Assembly (NCBI GenBank): GCA_033439265.1
Contig: JAVTVX010000031.1
Coordinates: 11,021,501 to 11,085,500, forward strand
DNA from: Dillenia suffruticosa
Taxonomy: Eukaryota; Streptophyta; Magnoliopsida; Dilleniales; Dilleniaceae
Length of the DNA: 64,000 nt
Reading direction: 5' to 3'
The notes beneath the pieces are model-generated. The model saw only the letters and a list, made by a program, of their open reading frames with translations. It was not told the origin of the DNA and did no database searches. Below, one piece after another: positions 12,540 to 25,300 of this stretch. Numbering within the stretch: the stretch's first letter is position 1; every line of letters begins with the position of its first letter. The position numbers and the translations under genes were made by a program.

Positions 12540-14490
12540 GCAAGCCATCCCTCCCGGGTCTACTTTATACAAAATTATTATCAAGGTTTTGGTAAGCTCG
12601 GTCCTCCCATAAGGAATGCCAAAACATTTCGAAGTTCTAATCCGTGTCGCAGGCTTCACAAAGGGGTCGTCTTTCTCCTTGTTTGTGATGTGTTTGGAGA
12701 AGATTTCCCGGGCCATTAAATAGAGTTCTTTGCTCAAACAATGGTCGCCTACCATGTCACATCTACTGCCAATCAGTTGAGAATTATTTAGGAAACTTTA
12801 CCAGCTTTTCTCGCTATACCAGGTCAGGTATGAAGATCAATGATCATAATTCCCGGATGTTTGCTTCCCCTATGGTTTCTGAACAGATTCGAGGAATTAG
12901 TAGGCTCAATTTCACTGGTGATTTGGACAGTTGGACAGCTACTCGGCTGTGCCTTTCCTACGATCTTGGGTTTCGAAGAATTTTTGTGGTTATTGCGGTT
13001 GACGAAATCTTTTTGAAATTTTTAGCATGGAAAGCAAAATTGTTGAATTTTGCAGGTCGCACGACTCATGAAATCTACTCTTGCACAATCCCTTTGGATA
13101 TGTAATAGCTTCTACAAGCTACTTGCGTAGGACGCCCGGATGCAGAATGGTTGGTGGGCTGGGTATTTGAAGGGCAATAAAGCAAAACAACACCAAAATT
13201 TGGTTTGGCAAATTGTCTTAGGATCAGATTAACTTTTGGGTGTCTCTCCTCGAGACTAAGTATACCCCTAGGGGCGACCTATTTCTCATATGGCCCCCAC
13301 TTCCCCTTCTTATGTGTCTTTCTATTGTAGTTTCTCTTCAATTGAGAATGGTTACTGCTGACAGGTACGCGATGGAACTAATACATCTTTTTGAAAGAAT
13401 GGTGCTTTTTTTTGTTTTCATTTTCGGTTTAATTTTTATCTGATTAATCTAATTTGAGTATTGTATGACTCATTTTTAAGGATTGATTCTCATAAATCAT
13501 TTTTCGTCATTATTAAAACTAGAACTCGAGATTTTTAATTAAATGGGTAAAGTGGTTTTCATCACTTAAGCTAAATGAGTTTAATATAAAGAATGATGTT
13601 CTATTCTTTGGTTGAGAACGATGGTCGAGGGTAGTTATGATTTTGGTGGGCACTTTATGGTTGCGAATTTGATCTCTCCTAACAGCCCTTGGAGTTTGTA
13701 CAGAATGCAGCCTACAATCGCTGCGAATCATGCACAGCTATTCCAATTCAATACATTCCAAACACAGAGAGGAGGGTTTGGAGTCAGTCTTCTACCGGCA
13801 CTTACACAGCTAAGTGATTGGCGTCTAAAGTCTCCGACGGCCCCTTTACTAGTTGTTGGGCCTCTCTTGGGTTTGGAAGTAGAAGGATCCGGAGAAAATG
13901 TGTTACTTTTTGTAGTTATCTAGCTGAGGGATGGATTCCTTGTAAGTCCTCAAGACAACAGGGGTTTATCATAGTCTATTTGCAAGAGATGCACTACTAA
14001 TCTGGAATCTGTCAGCCATTTGCAGGGGCATTGCCCGTAAAGCTCAAAATGTATGACAATTTTTTTTTTCTTAGCCTCTCCTTGATTGGCTAAATTCCGT
14101 AGCTTTCGTAAAGTTTGGTCAATTGTTTATCGCGGTTTGTTGGGGGGGGGGGGGAGTTGGAGGCTAAGAATGAGGATGGCATAAATGGGAGAAATGTTGA
14201 TATTTATCAAGAAGTACACCCCATTAGGAGTCTTTTGGCCTTGTATAATTTGGCTTTTCCCAATTTACTTACCTTGGATGAGCCTAGTGTCAAACTTGTC
14301 TCCAGGAAGCCCCCTTGTATCCCGAACTCGAAAGTAAATGCGGATGATAGGTTGGCTGCAATGCTGGGAATGCAAGTTTTGGTGGGTTTACTGTCAGACT
14401 ATTTGGATGTTTGGAGGGGAGGATTTTCTCGTTTTACTGGTCTTGTCTTGAACGCGACATTGGAAATGATTGTCAATTTTTGCCTTCATA
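12540..14490 (+). mobile_element. Decayed L1-type LINE (RT C-terminus, zf-RVT-like part)
   Basis: Read across frames on the plus strand, this stretch keeps the order of plant L1-type LINE ORF2 landmarks. Near 12570 is YKIIIKVLV. Near 12680 is VMCLEKISRAIK, and near 12735 QWSPTMSHL. At 12840-12930 is SRMFASPMVSEQIRG and then ISRLNFTGDL. At 13030-13080 comes WKAKLLNFAGRTT, the hallmark RT/thumb motif. At 13150-13250 are GGLGI and NFWVSLLETKYT. Near 13770 is RRVWSQSSTGTYTAK, the usual start of the zf-RVT region. Many stops and frameshifts show it is dead. A SINE copy interrupts it at about 13435-13595. The 88-residue minus-strand frame at 12489-12755 is a shadow. Confidence 0.75.
13435..13595 (-). 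mobile_element. SINE copy inserted in the LINE relic (family member 2)
   Basis: On the minus strand the order TTAAAAATCTCGAGTTCTAG, TTTTAATAATGACGAAAAA, ATGAGAATCAATCC matches the B-box region and body of the copies at 48021-48213 and 33648-33850. It lies between the RT C-terminus and the zf-RVT-like part of the LINE relic, so it inserted after the LINE. Confidence 0.5.
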
Positions 14491-14813
14491 AATAATACAA
14501 TGTTATGAACCCTTCCCCCTTTTTCCTCCACTTAACTGGGAAGCCTACCTTTTTCTCTTCATTATTTTTGTTTTATAGTTTTCATTTTCAATTTTTTTAT
14601 ATCTTGTTTTTAACCCATTAGCTTTGATTGCAATGGTAGATTTTTGGACCTCATCTAATAGTTGACTTTGTTAATTTCTCAAAACCTCTTGAACAACAAT
14701 GGTCTCTATCTTTGACTTCTCTTTTCTATTATGTTCTTGGGCACTTTTTTTTTTCTTCAAGATAACAATAATTTTTCTTTACTTTTGTTTTCTTCCTATT
14801 ATACGGGTCAACG

Positions 14814-14887
<74 letters not shown>

Positions 14888-16339
14888 TCACCTAGCATTA
14901 GAAAAAAGGGGTTGGGTTGCTAAGGATTAAATTGAGTGAAAATCTTTAGATATTTTCAGGTGAGCAATGGATGAATTGGTGTGATTAACACACTGTATAC
15001 ACCATTTCCTAATTATGGAAATTTAATGGGATAGCTCTTTCCTTAAGAAATTTTCAGCTACACTTGGATTACATGCTAATTGTCATGTGTTGCATTGCAA
15101 CATATAAAAAGGAGTAAAATCTATCATTCTGTATATTATTATTATTATAGAGCCAAGAAACCATGAAAATATTCTTTCCTGTAGAACTTAAAACTTAAAA
15201 TAAGTATTCTACAAGAGATATTTATATAATCAAGATAATTAAAAAAAATCGAAAGAAAAAAAATAAAGAAAAAAGAAGAAAATAATCAACATTAGATGGT
15301 TCCACCAACGGTCAGTCAACTAAATAGATTAGAGTATTTCGAATTTAAAACTTAAGAATAAAAATGTTATATTGGAAAATGTTTCCTCTAAATTGAACTT
15401 AATAACGCTAAATTAGTTAAAATATGATTTCAAATACCGATCGATTATACTCAAAAAAAAAAAACACCAGATGACTCCAAGACACCATAACTTTGAGCCT
15501 ATATTTGTAATAAATAGAACTTGACAGTAACATTTCCACGTTTGGATTCAATTTCACAAATACTTTTGTTGTCTATAAAGGGGATAGAATCGCCCTAAAT
15601 ATCATCACATTTCTAATATCTCAACTATCATTTGCATAACTAATAAGAAAGATGTAATGGGTAGGTTAAAAATTTATCACATTTATATTATAAATACATA
15701 AGAGTTAGAAATTACTTTTGTTTACCCAAAATTTTAATTAGAAAAATGAATCTATTATTATCAAAAAGACATGCTATATGCTTTATCAAAGCATGAAATT
15801 GAGATAAAATTCATGTCACGCTTAATGTAAAATCTATTCTATATTGTAACAATTTTGTACAAGAAAATAATTGCTACGAAATTGTTTGTTTAAATATTAG
15901 CAAAATGCTCTAAAATCAAGTTTATTATCCTTATGAACATTAACAATATTTTTAAAATAGGGCCTAAACATAATAAATAAATAAATAAATAAATAACTAA
16001 TTATGGTATAGATTTCCCTTTATAACATGGAAACCATGTACGGGTACAACCATTGACAACAAATCCTCAGAATACCCAACACCATAACAAAAATGGGACA
16101 TGTTATTCGAGATCGATCCTGAATGCTATGTTACAGGTAAAGCCGATTGTACTAATTTTCCGAATTCTTATTGACTTGGAAAAAGGGAGGAAGGGAAACA
16201 AAAATGACAACTGAATAAATATTAGTGAGAAGAAATAAGTGGAGATCGCTCCCCTCGTGAGAGAAACATTGATGGCAAAATCAACAGAAGAATTGGCACA
16301 AAATGGTTGACTAGGGTGGGAAATAATGTATGGCTGAAA
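14491..16339. other. AT-rich intergenic region
   Basis: The space between the LINE relic and the 3' end of the prenyl synthase gene holds a long (TA)n microsatellite and low-complexity AT-rich DNA with short (AAAT)n runs near 15980. No gene or RNA gene is supported. The last part before 16340 is probably 3' UTR of the minus-strand gene. Confidence 0.5.
14819..14875. repeat. (TA)n microsatellite, 57 bp
   Basis: An uninterrupted run of TA dinucleotides. The reading frame across it gives an IYIYIY peptide and is not a gene. Confidence 0.95.
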
Positions 16340-19300
16340 TCACTTAGTTCTTGTAATGACTCTTTCGGTGAGGTCTACAAGTGCCCGCCTGCATCTTCTA
16401 ACATCTTCATCATCACTGTCTGGCAGTGAATCGATTGCTGCCGCTGCAAGATTAGCATGTTTTTTAGCTAGTTCCCTTGTCCTCTGAATTCCGCGACTCT
16501 TCCCAAGGTACTCTAAAGCCTGGGGTCAGTAGATTTTCATTAGTATCTGAGCATATGATCTTCAAAGAGTAACAGGAAATGAATATAAGGGCAACCGGCT
16601 AGAGTCTTAAATACTCGCAGACTTATAACATATGACACTTACACAAGGACCCATAGTAATACAGCAGAGGATTGACAAGATTTTGCATCTTTATACACGA
16701 TGCAATCATCACACGAGAATAAATATTTACAAAGATAAACCACGAAAGAAGAATAAGAAAAACCTTATTTTGAAGACTACGACAGCAAGCAAAATAAATG
16801 CGTTGGTATTTAAAGCATTTAAAGCATTCCCACTGAACACATGGGGTCCAACATAGAAAATACTAAACAAAATGTCTAACTTCACATCAAGGAAGAGACT
16901 GCTTATTCTCTTTACAGTTTTAACTCCCGTTCTTATGCTGATCCCACTGCTTTAATTCCGGAAAAAAACAGGGAGAGAAGTTGGGAAGAAGAAAAAAAAA
17001 AACCCAATGCTAACATGTTCTTCTACACAACTGCCCCAGGCCAGAAGGGAGTCACAAGCACAATCCAGCCCTTCATTCTACCTCATGGACATATTAGTAG
17101 ATAGTGCAAAACCTAATAATACTGCCAAATCCCCTAAAATTTGTTTCATTCTACATTGAAAAAAAAAGAGGACTATAGATAAATAATAAAAATATAAAAT
17201 TATTTTGCAAAATGATAGTATAAAAATAAAAAAAAGTACATCAAGAACTAGAGAAAGGTCTGAGAGAACTGTAGAAAAAGCAGTAAAACAAAACATATGT
17301 GAACTTCTAACTTAAACAATGGTATCGCATCGAATCAAGGAAATCAGGGAAGTGGAAAAAGTGGATCGATATCACGATTACCAGCCACTTTGGGGCCTAA
17401 GGCTATGTTGTGTTGACTATTAAGATTTTCCAGGAATTCAAATTTTAAAAGCTTGATAGCCAACTAGAAGACTCTAGAAACAAATAAATGAAATTGCAAA
17501 AAAGGTTTCAGATAAGCATATGCTCTGCTTCGCTTCTGAAAATCATTCTATTTGGTAGCACACGGAAAAAAAAATACTTTAGAATTTCTTAAATGCCTTT
17601 CTTTTCCGATTCTCTCTCCCACATTGTACTTGGTATTAAGATATCAGGAACCAGAAAATGACTCTGCAAGCTAAGATGAAACATCAGAATCACATAATAT
17701 TTGCTAGTTGGAATCTTCTGCATCACAATTTTGAACACAATATGTTGATGAAAAATGCACATGAAATGAAAAGAATGTGAACCCCTACATTAAAGTAAAT
17801 TAGAAATTAATTTATCAATGTCTTTCATGCAGCTTGACGTTAAAGATACATGAAACAAGATAATAAAACTTACAAGCTCCACATCCGCAGGATTATCAAA
17901 TCCTCGATCTACCACTGCACGCAGTTCAGGGAATTCTTCTATTGCAAATAATACTGGAGCAGTAACAATGCCCTATAAAATTTTTAGGGCCATGTCATCT
18001 TCTAAAAAAATAAAAATAAAATAAGAAAAGCCATATGCCAAACCTAACATGAGCTAGCACACCCTTTTAAAGATTTATTCATCTGCAAACATAATATATT
18101 GGGGCCACGTGTGTGTAATATATAGCATAAATTATTACACTAAAGTTCCTCTGAATGCTACCAGTACCACATCTAAAGTAACATGGCCCTGAAAGGATGA
18201 ATTAGCAGTGTTCTACTTGTTTGTTCAATAGTGTTCATGATTTAAGCAGATCAATTGCTGGAATAAACTATTGGAAAGTTTTTTAATGTGAATGAGGCAT
18301 TACTTCATCAATGAGAGGTAGGCTATGTTGCATAATCAATAACATGACACACACACCTACATAGGACAAAACTTGTAAAGATGAACTTGTAAAGGCAACA
18401 ACGAGACAAACTTCAGCTCAACCACGGCATCCCTTCCATTGTGCTGAAGACTGTTCCGGTTCTTGAAAACCTTATTTTATATTGAACTGGGTTCTAAGGA
18501 AAAGAATAGCTACTTGTAGGAAATATTTTTGGACACCAATTTACTGAGACACAAACTACCCTCAGATGTAGCTTTAGAAACTACTCTAAAGTCGACAAAT
18601 AATTCTCCTATCTAAAACCCTCTCCAACCATGGGAAATCCTTCACCAACCTTTCAATCTTTTGTGCAGGCCACCTCTACAGGAATCTTAGAAAGGGAAAG
18701 AAAATAAAGGGGAATCCTAGAGATACAAAGAAGGATAAGAGTAACATGCTCACCTACTGAGAGAAAAGTGCCCTTCCAATCAAACCTTTTACTAATCCTA
18801 GCTACAACAGGATCCCCAAAAAAATGCACACTCCTAAAATTGTCCTCAAAAGGACTCCTGAGTTGAATGGAAGTAAATGGAAAATGTAGATTTATATAGT
18901 TGCTTAAAAGAAGTTGAGACTGAGACTGACTTAGTTTAGTTGACTGAGAAGGATCCATTTAGAAGCACAAGATCCTCAGGAAAACCTAAAGCCGAGGACT
19001 TTCAACAAACTCTCAAAAAAAATATTTACCTCGTCACGACCTTCAATAGTGATAATTAAGTTCTTAATGTAACTCTAGTCATGACCTTCAATAGTAACAA
19101 ATAAGTTCTTTGTATATTAAATTTATATCGAGTAAGTTCAACTGCAAACATGTGTCGGGATATCCAATGTTGTTAAGACCATGACTTGGCAAAAACCAGC
19201 TCATGTGCCAATGATAAAGGTCAAAAAAACTGATTGAAGATCTTGAAGCATTTCTCTTCCATTAATTTGTCTTATATCTTCATGGAAGAGAATTAAATGG

Positions 19301-22300
19301 GGATTATTACTTTTTTGTTTTCAATACTAGATTACTGCCTTCCCTATTTGTTACATCGACCAGTTTTTTGTCAAGTTACCATCTTATTAGAATCACATTA
19401 AGAATTTTCTTTCTTGCATGGTGACATCAGTTTACAAATTTAACCTTATTATCACAAAATTGAGTATATTAGGAACCAAAAGTGTTAGCATCGGAAGCTA
19501 AGAAGTGAAGCTGAAATTTTCTTCAAACATTAAGGAATAAAAAGAAAATTGGTGCAGTTGATATCATATGCTTATACAACACTACTTTCATGAACCTTTT
19601 ATAAATATCTTTATGTTTTTCCCTTTTTTTGTATCACCTATTGTATCACGTCCAGTGTCACTCAGGTGGGCAGGTAAAGGAAGCCTTTTGGTTGACCTAT
19701 GAGTATCTAGACAATGTTATCTACAACTAAAACAGCCTAATCATATTGTCGAACCATCCTCATGTAGGCGAAAGATCAATATAAATATTGATATCCCTAC
19801 TTGATCAAAAACAGCTTACATGGCGAATGTCAGATAAGGACCCTTTTCCCAAGGATGCTGATGTGCCTGTGAAATCCAAAACATCATCTATAAGTTGATA
19901 TGCTAGTCCCTGGAAAAGAATTTAGAGCTGTATTGGTGAACCTTAAATATAGAGATAAATCAAACTCAAAAGAAGAAAGCAACATGTAGTTTTCTTTCAT
20001 TGTAACTAATAACAAGCAATTTACCCCATTTTTCAGAGAAGGTTCAAGGAAATGTTAAAATTGCAAGAGTGGGAGCATTGCACTTATCCATTGAGGACAA
20101 AATTTTGGGAGTTTGACCTAACTAATATTCTTATGCTGAAAGAACTTTTTATGTGAATCACAGCAATTAGTTTCAAGGAAAATAACAGAGGCATTAGTAT
20201 TGTGTTTTAAAAGAACATTCTGTAGCCTAAATTGAGCATATACAGCAGATGCAACTTACAAACCATCAAGTTTCCTAGCAAAAGCATTATATGTTTTCTT
20301 TTAGAATAAGCTTTTCTTAGACATAACAACAAACGCAAGTGAATTTCAAGAGAAAGACGGACCAGATTCTTTCCATACTCATATGCAAGTGTTGACACTT
20401 CTGCAGTTTGCCCAGCTAGTTGGGCAACTGCCTTGCAGCTGTGTGATATCAATGATGCTGTTTTGTAGTATGTCTTCTGCAAATAATATTCCATGCTGCA
20501 ACCATAAGAAATGGTATTCACTTGGTTAAAACAAAAGGCACCATACAGCAGGACAAACAACATGAGCATGCATGCTCAGAAGTATCGGATGCAATGGTAA
20601 CACGAACTTATGGCAGTAGGTAATGCTTAATGTTTCAAGTGTTCACATTCATAAGATAGGGCTAATCACCTGCACAAATGGGGTTCTACTTGATCTTTTG
20701 ACAACCTTGCAGGTGTCACAACATATGGCAAGGCCAGAAAGAGCAGAATAAAATGGTCTTTTCTTTTTTCTGATAGGAAAGGTCTTCTTTTCTTTACTTT
20801 TAAGTTTTTCTTTAAAGCAAATACTAACAACAGAACTGGGACCTTTGATAATATAGGCTCTGATTCCTCTTTTCAAAACATAGTTTCCTTGAACTTTAAT
20901 GAATTAATATAGAAGAAGTTCTCTCTCTCTCTCTCTCTCTCTCTCCCTTTTCATCAGTTTTTTTCCACCAACGCACTTCCATCCAGAAATTAATACTAGT
21001 AAGTGACAGTTATAAAGCTTTGTTTTGCCAAATTTATCTAATATATAGGCAATTGGAATCGTATAGGCTTTTGCAGCTGAATGAGAAGAGAAAAAGGAAT
21101 AGTATGTACAGCATGTATAGAAGCATCTGAAACTGAATCCTCATGAATTAATTGCTACAGGCATCGCTTGTTTCTTGTCAAGAATTTTGGCCTCCTCACA
21201 AAAACGCATGTATTGTCATTTGAGATGACGAGTTACACATAATTAGTGACCAAGATAATGAAATACATTTTTAATGCTATGTAGGCGAACCGGCAACAGC
21301 AGTGAAAGGATGTGGCAACAATGAGTCAAGACTGAAAAGCTACCATCTGTCACAGAATGGTCACCATGAAAAGAGAATAATATGTGACAACAATAAGTCA
21401 TACCACAACGAACAGCAGCCATATCCGTATGAAGTATTAAAGAAGAAAATTTTATTCTACTCCTGAGAGTGGTGATACTAAATGAGCCTTAACTATCCCA
21501 ATTTGCAACTGTCCAAAATTTCTACCAATTTGAATGAAATAAATTGCTTCCAATTCAACCTAGGACTTGAGGCTACAAAAAGGAGCTAATGAGAAAGTTT
21601 TAACTTGAAAGTACCACTATCGGGGTAATTATAACCATGTTGCTAAGTCCATTTGAACCGTGCAAGAAACAAAATTCAAAAACAGTTGCCTTATTATCTT
21701 AGGTGCCAAAACTAAGTTAAAATGTATTGATCCTCAACCCCCCAAATCCGAAAACAAAAGGATGCATGGAGGAGATTTGGCATCAGATTGTGGAAGAGAA
21801 AATAATACATAATGCCATCCAGCATTGAAATTGAAGGATATAGTCATCGGTTTCACTGGAATACATGCATACTCAATCAAGGACAGAAACACTAAAAAAG
21901 GAAGAGCATACCTACAGCGCTCATCAGATGTAGTTGTCATTTGCATAGTTTCACCCGTAACAAGGTTATCCAGAACTGTTGCGAGTAATGAGACAACCTG
22001 CACAATTAGATGCAGCCACCATAAGGAAGTTGACTCATTAAGTTGAGCTTGGCTCAGGAAGTTTAAAGACCCTAGCTCGAGTTTAGATGAATAACTAGTC
22101 CTTCACAATCTCTGTTCCACTAGCCAAGCAAGTGGAGAGTTTATGGGAGTTTTCTACAGTTTGAAGCAGATTTACAAGTTGAGATGCAGCCCACAAACTT
22201 AAACCAAGGGAAGGGGATCTTGGTTATGCAGTGCCCAGGAACACTGCCATACTAAGGATTTATACCAATCCCTTAAGACATTTATTCTGTATGTTTGATA

Positions 22301-25300
22301 TCCAAGAAAATTTGTTGGATGCCAAGACATATATGAGCCCCTCCCATGCAAGCTCTAAAAATTCGTTCTCAAGTTTTAACAATTTTTTCGGTCATAAAAT
22401 TCAGAGAGGTAAGCCTATTTCTAGTAATGCAATACACATGGGTTGGACACTCCTCTTAGCCTTTTCCCAGATCGTTTCACATCTCATTTCTCCATATCAC
22501 TCTTATTATACCTTCCAATGCAGCAATCACAGCAATGTTTCTTGGAACCTTCACCAACCAAAAAACGAAATAAATTGGAGGCTTGGGAATTATTGATTTT
22601 ATTTTCTTGATTCATTTCGCCTTTCTTATCATGCCAATTCATTTCACACCAAAGGTATTGTTGTCGAATTTCTTTATCATATTATCACAAAATATATAGT
22701 GACCATCATTTTCTCTTCTGCCTAGCACATAAGGAAGATCAGAGATCCCTCCAATATTAAGAGGCTTTTATTTGGTTCATGGCTTTTATTGAACAAACTG
22801 TAAGACATGTCACCAATCAGGAGACCAACCATAGGGTTATCTTTGATATCTATGAGCGTGCAAGATTTTATATCCACTTAATGTGACAGTTTTGGTTCCA
22901 ATAAGTATGCTAAGTTGCCACCAGATCGTGACAGAACATCTTTCTCCTTGCACATTTAATTGAAAAGGAAGGCTCAAATTTCAGCAAGCAATGCTGTCCC
23001 ACATTCTGATGGCATAAATTTTTTTCCCTTTTTTGGCATCCTTCTTGTTTCAATGTCATCAAGAGGATAATTTGTTTCATTCCATTTGTAATTTTTCTGT
23101 TTATCTAATATGATTGAACTTTTTTTTCTAACCATAGAGAAAAGAAAAGGATCATTGCCTGCTGCTCTTAACCCATCTCAGTAAGTGAGGATTCTGAAAA
23201 GTATTCTTTTGAAAATACAAAAGTGAATTGTATGATTTCGACCATTTAAAATGTTTTGCTAATCCTCCCTATCTCCTCCTAATTATTCTCCAAAGCAAAA
23301 GGATGACTCATCCTCATAATTGTATTTTCCCTCCTGGTTATCTTTTTTTCCTTTTTCTATCAAAAGAAAAATAAGGATTCTCCATTATTCCCTCCACAAT
23401 AGCCTAGTCAACCCCAACTGTAGCAGCAGTTCATAGATTTATTGCTCCACCCAGGCATGTAGATTTAAATTTAAGAACAAGAGTTTATAATTAAATTTGG
23501 TCTTTAAAAACATTAACTAGGAAGTTGTTTATGCTTGCTGTACTTCAAGAGCATAATCATATCCAGCTAACCCTTTTAAAGTGCACCACAACTAATTCTC
23601 TTTCACAGAAATCTGCACACATAAACACTTACTCAGACATATAGTGGGAGAGTTCATCTTTCCAATTACATGTGATATTCAAAATTAAACATGATTAAAT
23701 GTACCATCAGAACAAGCAACAATAAATAAAAAGAAAAGGAGAAGACGGGTGGCAAGCAAACAAACTTGTGCTTGCAGATGGCTTATAGGTACACATGCAT
23801 TCCTTCATTAGGTGTTTGAATAAAAGAAACCTTAAACCTTCAAGAATGAACTCTAAAAGCAAAACAGGTACCTCTGTGTTTTTCAAAGAGGCCAGTGCAA
23901 CACAAGCTCTGGAAAGCAGAAAATCTCCTGCTAAGACTGCCAACTGTGCCAACGTGTAAAACAAGAAATTATATTAGACTATAAATTCTACAGAAATGAT
24001 CGTTAACTATGTACTACAAGGAGAGAACAACCATTCCAATTACTTGGTTTCTACCGCATATAATGGATATGAGGATTTCCAATAGCCACTGCCACACAGC
24101 TGATGGTTAATGAATTTGGCTTTAAGTCAGGACTTCTTTTATGACCACTGGTCAACAGGCCTGGGCCCTAAAGCTCTTTAACTTTCTTTCTTCCAACAAG
24201 AAATAAAGTATTGTAACAACATTCTCTCAGTACAACTCAACCACTTGAGGAACAAAAGCAATGTAAGTCTCCTTTTAGCTGGTTAACCAAAAGACCTCGT
24301 TAATGCACTAACGCATCTAGAAGAGTGGAGATCAAAAATCTAAAAGTAGGCAGAGCAACATACAAATGTTGAGAACTGAAATTCTAATGTCTAAGTTATA
24401 ACATCATATATCAAAAGGTGATCAACAATAGAAGCGCCACTGAGCATATATAGCACCTGAAATCATGAGCATCCTTGGCAAACATGCTCACTTAACACAA
24501 ATCAGAATCTGTTTTACCTCATTTTAGACAGAGGAGTCAATTATAGGAGAAACATAACAAGTCACTCTGCAAGAAACACAATAAAACAACAATAAGTACA
24601 TAGCAGTAAATACCTTGTTTCCCATCACACAATTTAAGGAGCTAATGCCTCGTCTTGTTTCTGCATCATCCAAGACATCATCATGCAGAAGGCTTGCCAC
24701 CTAGAAAATGAATGATATTAACATGAAGCAGTGAGAGATTTTGAAAAAAAAAAAAATAGAACAAAAAATGCCAAGATGATATTATGTGCAGGTATTTTCC
24801 TAAGTGAATGACAAGGCAGTTTCCGTAACTTCAAATGCCCAAATTCTCAAATATTCTATCTTTTGTTTGCACAAGTTTAAATGTTGACCTGATATAATAG
24901 CAGAAAAAGGTACATGATAGCAAAGCTGTACCAAAAATGACATGATTGTACAATGCAGAGAAAATGCTGATTTGACGGTTAAAACCTCCTCAAGATAATT
25001 TTACTCCAATTATCTGGGGCAGTGAGCTTACAACATTTATTCACCATGTATGTCAACTTCCAAAAAAACTACTTAGAAAAAAATCAACCTTAAACAAAAA
25101 ATTTGACTCAACCTTGCTGTTTTCTTGCCATAATGAAACAGAACATCTCTCAACAAGAGATAACTTCTCCTTTTAAGTAAATTTGCCGAAAAAAGATGTA
25201 AACAAGATTTTTATCATCCACGCATTGCATGCAGATTTTAGGCAAACAAAGGACTTGCATCACGAAAGGGCTGAAAGAAGGTGTAATTCCCAGCACTAAA

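Noticed and set aside
12489..12755. 88-residue minus-strand frame
   Set aside because: It lies opposite the LINE RT remnant, which reads on the plus strand.
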